Shown: positions 45,210 through 54,153 of the stretch, piece by piece | Layout: each line of letters opens with the position of its first letter | How positions within the stretch are numbered: position 1 is the stretch's first letter | NCBI GenBank assembly: GCA_039105265.1 | Contig: JAPFFF010000019.1 | Coordinates: forward strand, 2,884,501 to 2,948,500 | DNA length: 64,000 nucleotides | From: Tritrichomonas musculus | Taxonomy: Eukaryota > Parabasalia > Tritrichomonadida > Tritrichomonadidae | Direction: 5' to 3' | Made by a program: the position numbers and the translations under genes | The notes under the pieces: generated by a model | Seen by the model: only the letters and a program-made list of their open reading frames with translations | Database searches by the model: none | What the model was told of the DNA's origin: nothing

Positions 45210-45286
45210 CCCCCTTGTCTTAGGGTTTACAGACCCCAAACCTCAGCTACATGACTCAAAAAATCGCCACTTTTTCAAAATTAGCC
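45194..45286 (+). repeat. A2 terminal repeat, 5'-AGGGG
   Basis: Aligns over 93 bases with the reverse complement of 18510-18602. The six bases before it are TTGTGC, and the six after the A1 terminus are GCCCAG, so the two ends are not the two sides of one simple insertion. Confidence 0.8.
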
Positions 45287-45463
45287 TCCCATTTCATTCA
45301 AAAATCGGGTAGACACTTTTGAATCGTCATCTTTGAATCTTCATCTTTGAACTTGTTTAGTAGTATATATCAGTCGGTTTCCGTCAGGCTAAAGCCCACC
45401 GTCAACACGACTAATGAACAAAAATAATATGAACTCATTTAATGATTACCATCAATTGATGTT
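45287..45463. other. Subterminal spacer with linked small hairpins
   Basis: No gene is seen. At 45374-45400 lie two short stem-loops, CGG with loop TTT and GGC/GCC with an AAA-containing loop, inside an outer GTCG/CGAC pairing. They resemble degenerate type 2 cassettes. Confidence 0.45.
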
Positions 45464-45562
45464 TCATTTATTAGACAATTCATTTAATTCATTCTCAAGT
45501 TGATGAACTTTATTTTTGAGGCTGTTGATGTCTTCAATGACGTTTTTATTTTTTAATTTCAT
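45464..45562 (-). CDS. 32-residue coiled-coil peptide, probable relic
   Basis: Encodes MKLKNKNVIEDINSLKNKVH... ending LSNK. It matches the last 25 residues of the B1 coiled-coil protein (28059-28289). The equivalent A1 sequence near 18122-18180 has lost the frame. It is probably a remnant rather than a working gene. Confidence 0.4.
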   Translation of the reverse strand: MKLKNKNVIEDINSLKNKVHQLENELNELSNK

Positions 45563-45571
45563 GATAAAGAC

Positions 45572-46030
45572 ATGACAACACCAAAGGTTTATGATTACAT
45601 CAATTCACTTATTGATATGTTGGATGAATCAGAGAAGTTCAAACAATGTGATTTCTCAATTCTGTGTGATAGATATCCAATACCTTGTGGAAAGGCTGCA
45701 TATAAAGCTAAAGTGTTGTACATATCATTGAAGAACAAAGAGAATGAATTCAAACGATTCTATCACGACAAGATAGTCGACCTCGGGCTCGAATATATAA
45801 CACTTACATCAAATGTTAGAAGAAGGATATCAACAACGTCAATTGAGTTCTTCGTTGAAGGTTCAAGTGAAGAACAATCATTTAAAGAATATAAGTATTA
45901 TAATTACAGTATCAGAAAGGCAACAGATAAGAAAACAAAGGAACTCATTGAACAGATGAGACAAAAATATAATATCAATACACCACAGCTGTTTGTTGGT
46001 GTTCAACAACAAATTGTATTAGATGAATGA
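45572..46030 (+). CDS. Conserved Polinton protein of unknown function (152 residues)
   Basis: Nearly identical to 17658-18113 and homologous to 25901-26359. Its end overlaps the convergent ATPase gene by 12 bases. Confidence 0.75.
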   Translation: MTTPKVYDYINSLIDMLDESEKFKQCDFSILCDRYPIPCGKAAYKAKVLYISLKNKENEFKRFYHDKIVDLGLEYITLTSNVRRRISTTSIEFFVEGSSEEQSFKEYKYYNYSIRKATDKKTKELIEQMRQKYNINTPQLFVGVQQQIVLDE

Positions 46031-46963
46031 AAGGTTATTAGTTCGAACATTGACTAAAACGAATTGATGTGCTTTCATTGTTCTGTATCGATTCCATAAC
46101 TCTTCGAACTCTATTGGGAATGGAACTTGTTGATATATGTAGCCAAGTTTCTGTCGTGAATAACCACTAAAGATGAAGAATGATGTTGCATTATTTTTCC
46201 ATTCTGTTGTTAAAGCTTTGAAGAACTGAATGTTAACGAATATGATTAGATTCTTGTGTCGAAGCTGACTAATGGTATTGATAAAATAGGATGATTTAAT
46301 TAGTTTCGATTTCAAAAAGTCCTCACAAAGAATGATAGTATTTAGCGGTTTATTTGGTTGACCTAGTTTATTGATATGAAGAAACTCAAACATATCGTTT
46401 AACTTCTTTTCATTTTGCTTCGCAAAAGGGGACTCCGTCCCTTCGATTACTATTTTTGGTGTTGATGAATATTTGTTATACAATTCTTTATATAAATCAA
46501 GTTGTTTAAGATATTCTTCAGCATTGCTGTCAGCAACAGTTTTTATTGGTAGCTGTATCAATTCGCGTTGGCTTTCGAATGTAGCATCGTTAATTGTTCC
46601 GTTTCGTGATACATAAACAATTAAATGAAAGCCAGCGTTCTTCATTCGAGACATTTGAATAACATCTCGTAGCATTATATGACTCTTTCCTTTACCTTGC
46701 TGTCCAACGAGTATGTTCAATGAATTGTAATATGAATAAATACCGTTTGCGATTGGTCTGATTGATTCGTTTTTTATTTTTGATTCATTGCGTTGATAAG
46801 CTTTATTCATCTCATCATCAATATTAAATGTCTTTTCATTAACTGTTGGCTTGAATGATTCATATTCAAATGCAAAACTCATTTGGTCATCATCATAATC
46901 AGAGCTATTAGAAAATAAAACCTCTTTATAATTAAACTGAGTGGGTTTCATGAAACCTTTCAT
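46019..46963 (-). CDS. FtsK/HerA-type packaging ATPase with cassette insertion
   Basis: A 314-residue ATPase. Walker A VGQQGKGKS, Walker B NTIILCED, QLRHKNLIIFVNIQ. It differs from the A1 copy by a 30-base in-frame insertion encoding GTESPFAKQN, made of the double-hairpin cassette at 46413-46441, placed before the Walker B region. The insertion keeps the frame and lies in a length-variable loop. The region after Walker B also differs from A1, pointing to a gene conversion tract. Confidence 0.92.
   Translation of the reverse strand: MKGFMKPTQFNYKEVLFSNSSDYDDDQMSFAFEYESFKPTVNEKTFNIDDEMNKAYQRNESKIKNESIRPIANGIYSYYNSLNILVGQQGKGKSHIMLRDVIQMSRMKNAGFHLIVYVSRNGTINDATFESQRELIQLPIKTVADSNAEEYLKQLDLYKELYNKYSSTPKIVIEGTESPFAKQNEKKLNDMFEFLHINKLGQPNKPLNTIILCEDFLKSKLIKSSYFINTISQLRHKNLIIFVNIQFFKALTTEWKNNATSFFIFSGYSRQKLGYIYQQVPFPIEFEELWNRYRTMKAHQFVLVNVRTNNLSFI
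46413..46441. repeat. Double-hairpin cassette, type 1, inside ATPase
   Basis: Stem TTTTGC with loop TTC, one G, then stem GGGAC with loop TCC. Layout 6-3-6-1-5-3-5, 29 bases, exactly as in the intergenic copies at 1652-1680 and 62585-62613. It is absent from the ATPase genes of A1 and B1. Confidence 0.9.
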
Positions 46964-46987
46964 TTCTTTAGTTTTCGTTAAAGCTCT

Positions 46988-47119
46988 TCATGAATACATT
47001 TTTGTTCTTATCTCTTCACTGAGTTCTGGTTCTTTGTCTGGTATCATTAATGATACTTCAACAAGCTTCAATAAAAATAAACCTGTTAATAATGAAACAA
47101 CTAATATTTCATATATCAT
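46988..47119 (-). CDS. 43-residue single-pass membrane protein
   Basis: MIYEILVVSLLTGLFLLKLV... ending ELSEEIRTKMYS. Nearly identical to 16585-16716, with only conservative changes in the hydrophobic helix. Confidence 0.75.
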   Translation of the reverse strand: MIYEILVVSLLTGLFLLKLVEVSLMIPDKEPELSEEIRTKMYS

Positions 47120-47129
47120 TTATTAGTTT

Positions 47130-47705
47130 TTAAATACATGTTTTCAATGAAATGTTGTGTCTAATGAGTTCGGTATAAATGCTATTATATTTGTATTTCA
47201 AGTCATTTGATTCATTATTTTTGTACACCAATATCCTATCAATTAAAAGATATTTGGCACGAGAAACACAACCACTACATGAACAATCATCATTAACAAT
47301 TAATTCAACTTTATCTGCTTGTGTTAGTAATTTGATGAGTTCCATTAATGTATTTGAATGACAAATCAATAAATCATTGACTTTTATTGGATTGGTTTCA
47401 TAGATTGATAACAATATCTCAAGGAATTTGTTTTTGGTTTCAAGTTCTGTTATATCAGCTCCTATATCACTTATACCTCTTTCTAGGGAAACGTTGTTTG
47501 TTGGATGCTGTGATTGATATACTCCACTCATCTGAGGTATAGTAAAATTTGTGGCTTGAGATGATTGTGGTAATGGTTGAACTGATGGATATTCAACTGG
47601 TTGTGGTTGCTTTGGTTTGATGTTTATATTAATGTTTGTGTTCTGCTCTGTTTTGACAGATGCATCGTTCTCACTCGATAAAATACGGGCTTTTGATAAT
47701 GCCAT
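47130..47705 (-). CDS. Conserved Polinton protein of unknown function (191 residues)
   Basis: Close homologue of 15990-16574 (ARILSSENDASVK, P/Q-rich linker, ELETKNKFLE, CSCSGCVSR). The upstream sequence has a TTTTATTTTTATTC version of the promoter motif. Confidence 0.75.
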   Translation of the reverse strand: MALSKARILSSENDASVKTEQNTNININIKPKQPQPVEYPSVQPLPQSSQATNFTIPQMSGVYQSQHPTNNVSLERGISDIGADITELETKNKFLEILLSIYETNPIKVNDLLICHSNTLMELIKLLTQADKVELIVNDDCSCSGCVSRAKYLLIDRILVYKNNESNDLKYKYNSIYTELIRHNISLKTCI

Positions 47706-47759
47706 GAATGTTTGAATAAAAATAAAACAACATTAATGATGAGTCATTCAATGATTCAT

Positions 47760-48005
47760 TTACAAAGTCATTTGTTCAGCTGATTTGATACGTTCATCAA
47801 TAGCTCTTAATTGTATTTTAATCGATTCAATATCATTAAATAGTTGTTTATATATCGACAATATGTGAATCATCTTATCAAACTTTCCGTTTAATGCATC
47901 ATCTTCAGAATTCATACATTCATTGAATATCTTATCCTTTACCCTTCTAAACTGAGCGTGTAAAGCTGAAGAATCACAACTCAAACCATTAAGTGCACTA
48001 TTCAT
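47760..48005 (-). CDS. Small coiled-coil protein
   Basis: Eighty-one residues, nearly identical to 15707-15952, with the same upstream motif at the same distance. Confidence 0.7.
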   Translation of the reverse strand: MNSALNGLSCDSSALHAQFRRVKDKIFNECMNSEDDALNGKFDKMIHILSIYKQLFNDIESIKIQLRAIDERIKSAEQMTL

Positions 48006-48011
48006 TTAAAC

Positions 48012-48021
48012 CAAAAATAAA
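48012..48021 (-). promoter_or_regulatory. TTTATTTTTG motif before the 81-residue gene
   Basis: Reverse-strand copy 7 bases upstream of the ATG at 48005, as in A1. Confidence 0.5.
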
Positions 48022-48042
48022 ACTTCAAAAGATTCAATGAAT

Positions 48043-48549
48043 TCAAATCAATTGTGGTCTTCTTTGATTGTTATTGTTATTATTGTTATTGTTATCATTG
48101 TCATCATTGTCATGAGTCTGTTGCCTTTTCAATGTGAGAATCTTGTTAACCATGTACGTTGATATATCTATGTTTAAATGCTTTTTGATTAATAGTTTTG
48201 TGTATGATGCTTGTTTATGTGCTGGCAACTTATTAATTTCATTCATTCGTTCTTCATCAAGGAACTGTATAACTAATTCACGTTCATGAGTGTTTAAGAA
48301 CTTTGATGAATTGAATATGGAGCGCTTTGGTTTATCACTTTTTGGTGTTATATCATTCAATAAACTATTTTGTTCAGAGAAATGGGGTAGATTTTCATCA
48401 TCTGATGATGAATCATTATTGTCATTGTCAAATGAAACGTTATTCACAAGGTTCCTGAAAGCTTCATTATCATCTGATTTAGCAATCAATATCGTTAACA
48501 AATGACGGATTGCATCAACATGTTTCAATATCTCTATTAATTCTGTCAT
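48043..48549 (-). CDS. Small helical protein, conserved C-terminal domain
   Basis: A 168-residue protein. The start is placed at 48549 (MTELIEILKHV), in the same TTTCATTGAAATG context as 15319, although the frame stays open upstream to 48600. The C-terminal domain (SIFNSSKFLNTHERELV ... ISTYMVNKIL) matches 15319-15669. It ends in an Asn-rich tail encoded by an AAT/AAC repeat. The middle is acidic and differs in length from A1. Confidence 0.75.
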   Translation of the reverse strand: MTELIEILKHVDAIRHLLTILIAKSDDNEAFRNLVNNVSFDNDNNDSSSDDENLPHFSEQNSLLNDITPKSDKPKRSIFNSSKFLNTHERELVIQFLDEERMNEINKLPAHKQASYTKLLIKKHLNIDISTYMVNKILTLKRQQTHDNDDNDNNNNNNNNNQRRPQLI

Positions 48550-48635
48550 TTCAATGAAATAAAAAACCTGAATTATTTTTTTTGATTTAACATTTTTCAA
48601 ATTTCAAATAATTTGATTTTTTAATTATATCATAA

Positions 48636-51600
48636 ATGAGTTCGCGTTATTACTATCAAAAAGATACCAAATCATTTGTTATTGAACAAATAAGGTATAT
48701 CAATAATGAACTTCAATTAAAACCTCGCTTATCAACATCTAAACCTAGTGATTATGATGTTAAACACTTCAAATCAATCTTAGAAAACTATCTAACTTCA
48801 TTCGGTTTTAGAGAACATGAAGGTGATAGAATCAATGATACAACAATATTAGCTTTCGTCAATAGAATGAAGAAAGAAGCAGAAGAACAAGAAGAAGAGG
48901 AGGAAGAGGAACAATTTGAAGAAGAACAAGATGATGAACAAAAACTAAAACAAAAACAAATCGAGGACAACATTAAAATTGCTCATGATGCACTCAACAA
49001 AGCCCTTCAATTAATTAAATCTGAAAATATATTATTGAGACCATTACCACCAAAGACAAACAAACAACCTCAACGATATGAAGACATTCGATTTAACAAT
49101 GAAAATGCTGAATTAATTGAATATCTCAAAAAGTTTAGCTATAAAGGTGTTCATTCAAAACATGACTCATATTTCATAATCAATGAACCTGAAAACTTTG
49201 ATGAAGCCGTCGAAGCATGCAGTCATTTCATTGACCAATTCCCAAATGATAGTGAAAAGGTTGAACGATTAGATGAAGACAGTAAAGAACCGATTAAAAT
49301 ATATTACAAAAACGGAGTTTCATCAATTGAAGACATCAATGAATATTTGACTGAAACAGTATTTAAACAAGAAGTGAAACCGTTCAAAATATATTTTCAA
49401 TTGACAGGCATATTTGAGATACCACCAAAGAATGAAAACGAAAGATATACATATGAAGCAAGTGAAATCAAATGGAAGAATTATAAATCATCAGTACCGA
49501 TAATCGTTAGAGAGAATAAAGATATTGATAAAGTTAAACTGTATATTGAATCAAAGATTCATGAATATGAAACCACTGCTTCAAACATCAAATTATGTAT
49601 CGTTTGGTCTGTTTCATTTACAATCTCTCGTGTAGTTAAGATAACTGGTAAGATTGATGAAGTTTCAGAATTCTTTGGCAAAAATAAATATATTATTATT
49701 GATAACGTTGATGATTGTTTGTGTTGGTATCGATTTCTTGCTTGTTGTTTGAATAAAGAATTAATGAAAAGACCTTTTACAATCTCAGACCGAACAGCAG
49801 CAGCAAAGAAAATATTATGTGATGAACACGGTTTGAGCTATACAAAGAAACCTTCAAAAGCAGCAAAGCAATTCATCAACTCGTTTAAAGGTATCACGAT
49901 TGAAGAAATGAAAGAATCAGCGAAGAATCATAACATAAATGTCAACATTTATGAATACAACCAAACTGAAACAGATAAAAAAGGCTTTTTCGATTTACAA
50001 GACCAATGGCATAACACAGACGAATCAAACAAAACGTTTTCAGCCCTGTTGTATTCAAAGGATAAGATACTTCACATAATGTACATCATCAACGCTGAAG
50101 CATTAACAAATATTCATATTTGTCCTCATTGTGGTTCATACATTCACAAAGGAAATCACAATATTGACAGATTCAACAGACATGTAGATAAATGTGATGG
50201 CAAATTCAAAAAGGATTTCATACCTTCACGAGAAGCTTTGCCATATTGTCCGCACATCTTAAACAATCCTGTTTATTTGTATTGTCTTTCATATGAGCTT
50301 GAATGGAAGCCAACAAAGCATTATATCACTTATGATTTTGAAACAATGGAACAAAAGATTGAAAAGAAAGTCAGTGATAAATCAGTTATCAATTCTCGAT
50401 TGATTCCTTTGAGTGTTTCATCATGTGTGAAACTTGATAAAGGTTTGATAACAAAGAACTTTGATATAAGAACAAATGAATTCATTGCCAAATGGATTGA
50501 CTGGTTATTTGTTGTTGGCTGTGATGTGTATGTTGATAAGTTGAATCATTTGAAATCATTCATCAAAGATAAATCGGAAGAAGAACTCAATAAAATAGAT
50601 ACATCATTGAAAACAATAACAGTATTCGGTTTTAATTCATCACGATTTGATTCAAACTTATTCAAAGAGCAATTGATTAAAAATCATTGGTCTATCGATA
50701 GCGGAATGATTGGAACAGCATCCTCATTGAAACAATTTATATTGAAATCATCAAAGTATCCTATTCGATTACGATTCATTGACGCACAAGCATTTGTTGC
50801 TGGAGGAACACTCAAACAGTTTGGAATCGATTTTGGCGGTATATCTAACAGTTCGAAAGGTGTATTTCCTTATGAAGCAATCAACAATGAAAATTATAAT
50901 GAAGTGTTATCAAAGAATGAACCATTCAAATATGAAGACTTCTACAGTTATCTCAATCAAAAGAATCCATTAACAAAAGCTGATTATGAAGAGTATTTGA
51001 TTGATTCAAAGAGGTTTGCAACACGTTGGGATTATTTGTTATCATACAATGACAATGATGTTGAAATGATGATTAATCCTATTGACAACCTTATTCAAAT
51101 GAATGCTGAATATAAAGTTGATTTGATTAGCAATCTTTCATTGTCAAAGAACGCATCATGTATCAAATATGCTCTTGCTTACAAAGATTTTAATCCGAAG
51201 AACGACTATGAAATCATCAATAAATCAAATACATTTAAACCAACAATGAAATGGTGGTTAAATAAATGTGATAACTATCGAAAGCAAGACATGAAGCACA
51301 ACCAGACGAAAGAAAATCAACGAGATATTTCAAAATGTGTTAGTGAAAAGGATTTCGAAGCATTCATGAAATTGTATGAATCAAATGAAACAGGTAAATG
51401 TCATTTATGTGGTGAACACTTTACTTACAACAACAAACCGACACTTGACAGAATAGATAACAACAAAGGACATCAGATTGATAACTGTTTACTTGCTTGT
51501 GCTGAATGTAATCGTTTAAGACAAAGAGATGATGACAAGATAACAAGAACCAAAATACAATTGAAGAAATTCTGCAAGCTCCATCACCTGCCAACACTCA

Positions 51601-53177
51601 TAACTGATGAAAAAGAATACTACAATTTGAGAGAGAACATAACGGGAGGATTATCAAATGTACTTCATCGAGTGAACATTAGAGGTCAAACATTAATCAA
51701 TAAACTCAAATATGATGCCGTTAATGACAGAATCATTAGCTATGACACTTCAAACACAGTCTCTCACGTTGCTGGTATTGATTTCAATTCATTGTATCCT
51801 TCATCATTCAGTTCAGTAAAACATTCATTTAATCCTTATCACGGAGGAATCATGTACATGCCTGGTTCATTTATAAAACGATTTGATGTTTATGATGAAG
51901 ATGGAAACAAGAATGAAAAGGTATTCAATGCTGCAATGAATATCATTCAATCAAAGAAACGATTTGATGCAAACCCTGAGTTTATATTCAAAGCTGAAGT
52001 CAAATTAAGATGCCCAAAGAATAAAATCAATGATTTGATTAACTTTCCTCCTGTGTTTAGAAATATCAATATAATGAATGATGAGCAAACGATTGGAAGC
52101 TATATGTACAAATATATGAAAGACAATAAACTGAATTCAGCCGATAAAGAAACAAGAAAGCTGACAATGTTGCTTGATACATGCGGAACATTTATGACGT
52201 TCTCGAATTACCTTTTATGGTTTTTAATCGACCACGGACTTATTGTTGATGACATTAAGAGCTTAAGTTTATATGAAGCTCATGACGGATTCAATCAATT
52301 TGTTTGTGAGTTTATGAAGAAGCGTCAAGATATATTGTCAGGAAAGGCACACGGGAACGAAAAGTTTTACAAGATTAGTATGAACGGATCTTACGGATAT
52401 GACGGTATGAATTCAGAGAACTTCAACAAAGTCAGAATTGTTGATAAAAATAAAGCCTTTCAATTGATTGCATCCGATACTTATCGCAATGGATGTAAAT
52501 TGTCAAATGATTGTTATTTGATACAATCACAACCTCATTCATTCAAATGCACTACATGTCTTCAGGAATCATTTTGGACATTAGACAATGCGAAATATTG
52601 GTATTTGACTTTCCTTTATGACTTTCTATACAAATGCATTGACATGAATAAAATTCATTTCAACTCGGTCGATACAGATAGCCTGTACATGTCTATAGCT
52701 GGTGATATGAATAAACCGATTGACCAGTTGTTTGATTACGTCATCAAAGACAAATCATTTTATGATAAACACATTTATAGCTTTATGCCAAACCCTGCAA
52801 TCAATGATGTATATGATGAGAAAAAGATACTCGGATGCTGTGTAGAAAAAACAGCTGAATGTCAAATCGGTTTATGTCCCAAGTGCTATAGTTTGTTCAA
52901 TCTAGATGGAACAACAAAAGCTTTGAAATTAAAAGGAATATCATTGAAGAAGAACAACATCAAATCAAGTGATTACAAAAATGTCATTGATAAGCAATCA
53001 ATAATGAAAGGAAAGAATATAAACCTTCAATTAAATTCACAACTGATGAGCAAGATAACTGTTATCAAAAATGCTTTAACAGCAGCACATTCAAAAATGT
53101 TGGTATTATCAAATCATTGTTGTTGTCCTTATGTCAATGGTTTCACTGCAAAGGATTATTTCATTGAGAATCATTAA
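48636..53177 (+). CDS. polB: Protein-primed family B DNA polymerase with internal HNH domain
   Basis: A 1513-residue polymerase, nearly identical to 10687-15225 and with the same motifs: YDFETM, GIDFNSLYP, KISMNGSYGYDG, SVDTDSLYM, LKLKGISLKKN, zinc finger CPHCGSYIHKGN...HVDKC, and the HNH domain CHLC...LDRIDNNKGH...CAEC. One patch at about 52850-52935 (KTAECQIGLCPKCYSLFNLDG) is much more different from A1 than the rest, suggesting a conversion tract from another element. Otherwise the gene looks intact. Confidence 0.95.
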   Translation: MSSRYYYQKDTKSFVIEQIRYINNELQLKPRLSTSKPSDYDVKHFKSILENYLTSFGFREHEGDRINDTTILAFVNRMKKEAEEQEEEEEEEQFEEEQDDEQKLKQKQIEDNIKIAHDALNKALQLIKSENILLRPLPPKTNKQPQRYEDIRFNNENAELIEYLKKFSYKGVHSKHDSYFIINEPENFDEAVEACSHFIDQFPNDSEKVERLDEDSKEPIKIYYKNGVSSIEDINEYLTETVFKQEVKPFKIYFQLTGIFEIPPKNENERYTYEASEIKWKNYKSSVPIIVRENKDIDKVKLYIESKIHEYETTASNIKLCIVWSVSFTISRVVKITGKIDEVSEFFGKNKYIIIDNVDDCLCWYRFLACCLNKELMKRPFTISDRTAAAKKILCDEHGLSYTKKPSKAAKQFINSFKGITIEEMKESAKNHNINVNIYEYNQTETDKKGFFDLQDQWHNTDESNKTFSALLYSKDKILHIMYIINAEALTNIHICPHCGSYIHKGNHNIDRFNRHVDKCDGKFKKDFIPSREALPYCPHILNNPVYLYCLSYELEWKPTKHYITYDFETMEQKIEKKVSDKSVINSRLIPLSVSSCVKLDKGLITKNFDIRTNEFIAKWIDWLFVVGCDVYVDKLNHLKSFIKDKSEEELNKIDTSLKTITVFGFNSSRFDSNLFKEQLIKNHWSIDSGMIGTASSLKQFILKSSKYPIRLRFIDAQAFVAGGTLKQFGIDFGGISNSSKGVFPYEAINNENYNEVLSKNEPFKYEDFYSYLNQKNPLTKADYEEYLIDSKRFATRWDYLLSYNDNDVEMMINPIDNLIQMNAEYKVDLISNLSLSKNASCIKYALAYKDFNPKNDYEIINKSNTFKPTMKWWLNKCDNYRKQDMKHNQTKENQRDISKCVSEKDFEAFMKLYESNETGKCHLCGEHFTYNNKPTLDRIDNNKGHQIDNCLLACAECNRLRQRDDDKITRTKIQLKKFCKLHHLPTLITDEKEYYNLRENITGGLSNVLHRVNIRGQTLINKLKYDAVNDRIISYDTSNTVSHVAGIDFNSLYPSSFSSVKHSFNPYHGGIMYMPGSFIKRFDVYDEDGNKNEKVFNAAMNIIQSKKRFDANPEFIFKAEVKLRCPKNKINDLINFPPVFRNINIMNDEQTIGSYMYKYMKDNKLNSADKETRKLTMLLDTCGTFMTFSNYLLWFLIDHGLIVDDIKSLSLYEAHDGFNQFVCEFMKKRQDILSGKAHGNEKFYKISMNGSYGYDGMNSENFNKVRIVDKNKAFQLIASDTYRNGCKLSNDCYLIQSQPHSFKCTTCLQESFWTLDNAKYWYLTFLYDFLYKCIDMNKIHFNSVDTDSLYMSIAGDMNKPIDQLFDYVIKDKSFYDKHIYSFMPNPAINDVYDEKKILGCCVEKTAECQIGLCPKCYSLFNLDGTTKALKLKGISLKKNNIKSSDYKNVIDKQSIMKGKNINLQLNSQLMSKITVIKNALTAAHSKMLVLSNHCCCPYVNGFTAKDYFIENH

Positions 53178-53184
53178 ACCAATT

Positions 53185-53332
53185 GGCGAGAAGCAGAAAA
53201 ATGCCTCTTGAAAATGCAACCCTCGGTATTCCGAGCCTAGAAAAATTATTAATGGAAATGCATCGGGTAGAATTCCGACCGATGAAATGCAGGCATGCAA
53301 TATTGCACTCCTGGGAAATCATTAATGAAAAT
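53185..53332 (+). repeat. Array of four short hairpin cassettes upstream of KilA-N
   Basis: Four units end in similar (G)AAAATGC/GAAATGC sequence: 53185-53217 with GCAGAAAAATGC; 53218-53260 with CTCGG/CCGAG around TATT; 53261-53290 with CATCGG/CCGATG enclosing GAATTCCGACC; 53291-53332 with the palindrome TGCAATATTGCA. The first matches the hairpin in the A1 KilA-N slot, and the third shares 11 bases with the B1 KilA-N slot. The pol-KilA-N spacer in A1 holds a single different hairpin. Confidence 0.65.
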
Positions 53333-53334
53333 CA

Positions 53335-53344
53335 TTTATTTTTG
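53335..53344 (+). promoter_or_regulatory. TTTATTTTTG motif upstream of KilA-N
   Basis: The motif lies 45 bases before the KilA-N ATG, farther than for other genes. A1 has it at 10625-10634 on the other strand, about 49 bases before its KilA-N start. Confidence 0.4.
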
Positions 53345-53388
53345 ATTTGATTTATTTTTAAATCAATTTTTTATCAGCAATTCAAACA

Positions 53389-54153
53389 ATGAGCACACCA
53401 ACAACAAACGCAGCCACAAACACAAACGCCACAACTCAACCAATCAATAATGATTATGAATATATTCAATACAATCAACGCTTGAGAATCATTCATTCAA
53501 TCAAAGATGATATGTATCAAATGAATTCAATCATAACAGCTTGTCAATCAAATAAATTATGTAAAGACTGGTTCAGAAACCAATCTACAATTGATATTAT
53601 TGATGAATTATCGACTGGGGAAAATCTCCCACTCGAAAAATTATATGAAAAACGAGATGATTTACCAAATGGAATAAGAGGCTTTTATGTTCATCGATTG
53701 CTTGTCAATCATGTTGCTATGTGGGCTTCACCTCGTTATTCAATATATATCATGAAGCTTCTTGATTCACATTTTGAACATGAACGACAACAATTGGTTG
53801 AAGAATTGCATCAAAAGAAACCACGTCTCGTACCATCCAACAAAGAACACAATTACAAGTATTTGATTTGGAAAGAAACCAATGATGCTGAAAACACAAT
53901 TCTTCATCTTGTGAGAAGAAACAAACGAACATTCAGAGCTGTATCAACTCATAACAATGATAATGATAGATTTATATTCAAAGATAATTTACCTATAGCA
54001 ATGAGTCCGAACGAAGACATTAAAGAACTTGTCAAGAACAACTTCCCTCGTAATGATTATACCATCAATGGTTGCAACATTATAATAAAGAATGAACGGC
54101 TGGAACAATTACACACACTCATTGATGAATATTTCAATCAATTTCAATCATGA
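53389..54153 (+). CDS. KilA-N domain protein
   Basis: A 254-residue homologue of 9818-10576 (YNQRLRIIHS, GFYVHRLLVNHVAMWASPRYSIYIMKLLD). The slot encodes STGENLPLEKLYEK and contains the hairpin at 53612-53635. The C-terminal domain is conserved. It lies between polymerase and fibre as in A1. Confidence 0.85.
   Translation: MSTPTTNAATNTNATTQPINNDYEYIQYNQRLRIIHSIKDDMYQMNSIITACQSNKLCKDWFRNQSTIDIIDELSTGENLPLEKLYEKRDDLPNGIRGFYVHRLLVNHVAMWASPRYSIYIMKLLDSHFEHERQQLVEELHQKKPRLVPSNKEHNYKYLIWKETNDAENTILHLVRRNKRTFRAVSTHNNDNDRFIFKDNLPIAMSPNEDIKELVKNNFPRNDYTINGCNIIIKNERLEQLHTLIDEYFNQFQS
53612..53635. repeat. Hairpin cassette in KilA-N variable slot (TGGG/CCCA type)
   Basis: A 24-base near-palindrome with CGA/TCG ends and TGGG/CCCA inner stem. 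It matches the A1 intergenic hairpin at 10657-10680 closely, whereas the A1 in-gene slot has a different hairpin. Confidence 0.65.

Noticed and set aside
53185-53332. CRISPR array
   Set aside because: Units are not identical repeats with unique spacers; they are different hairpins with a loosely shared A-rich end, and no cas gene is present.
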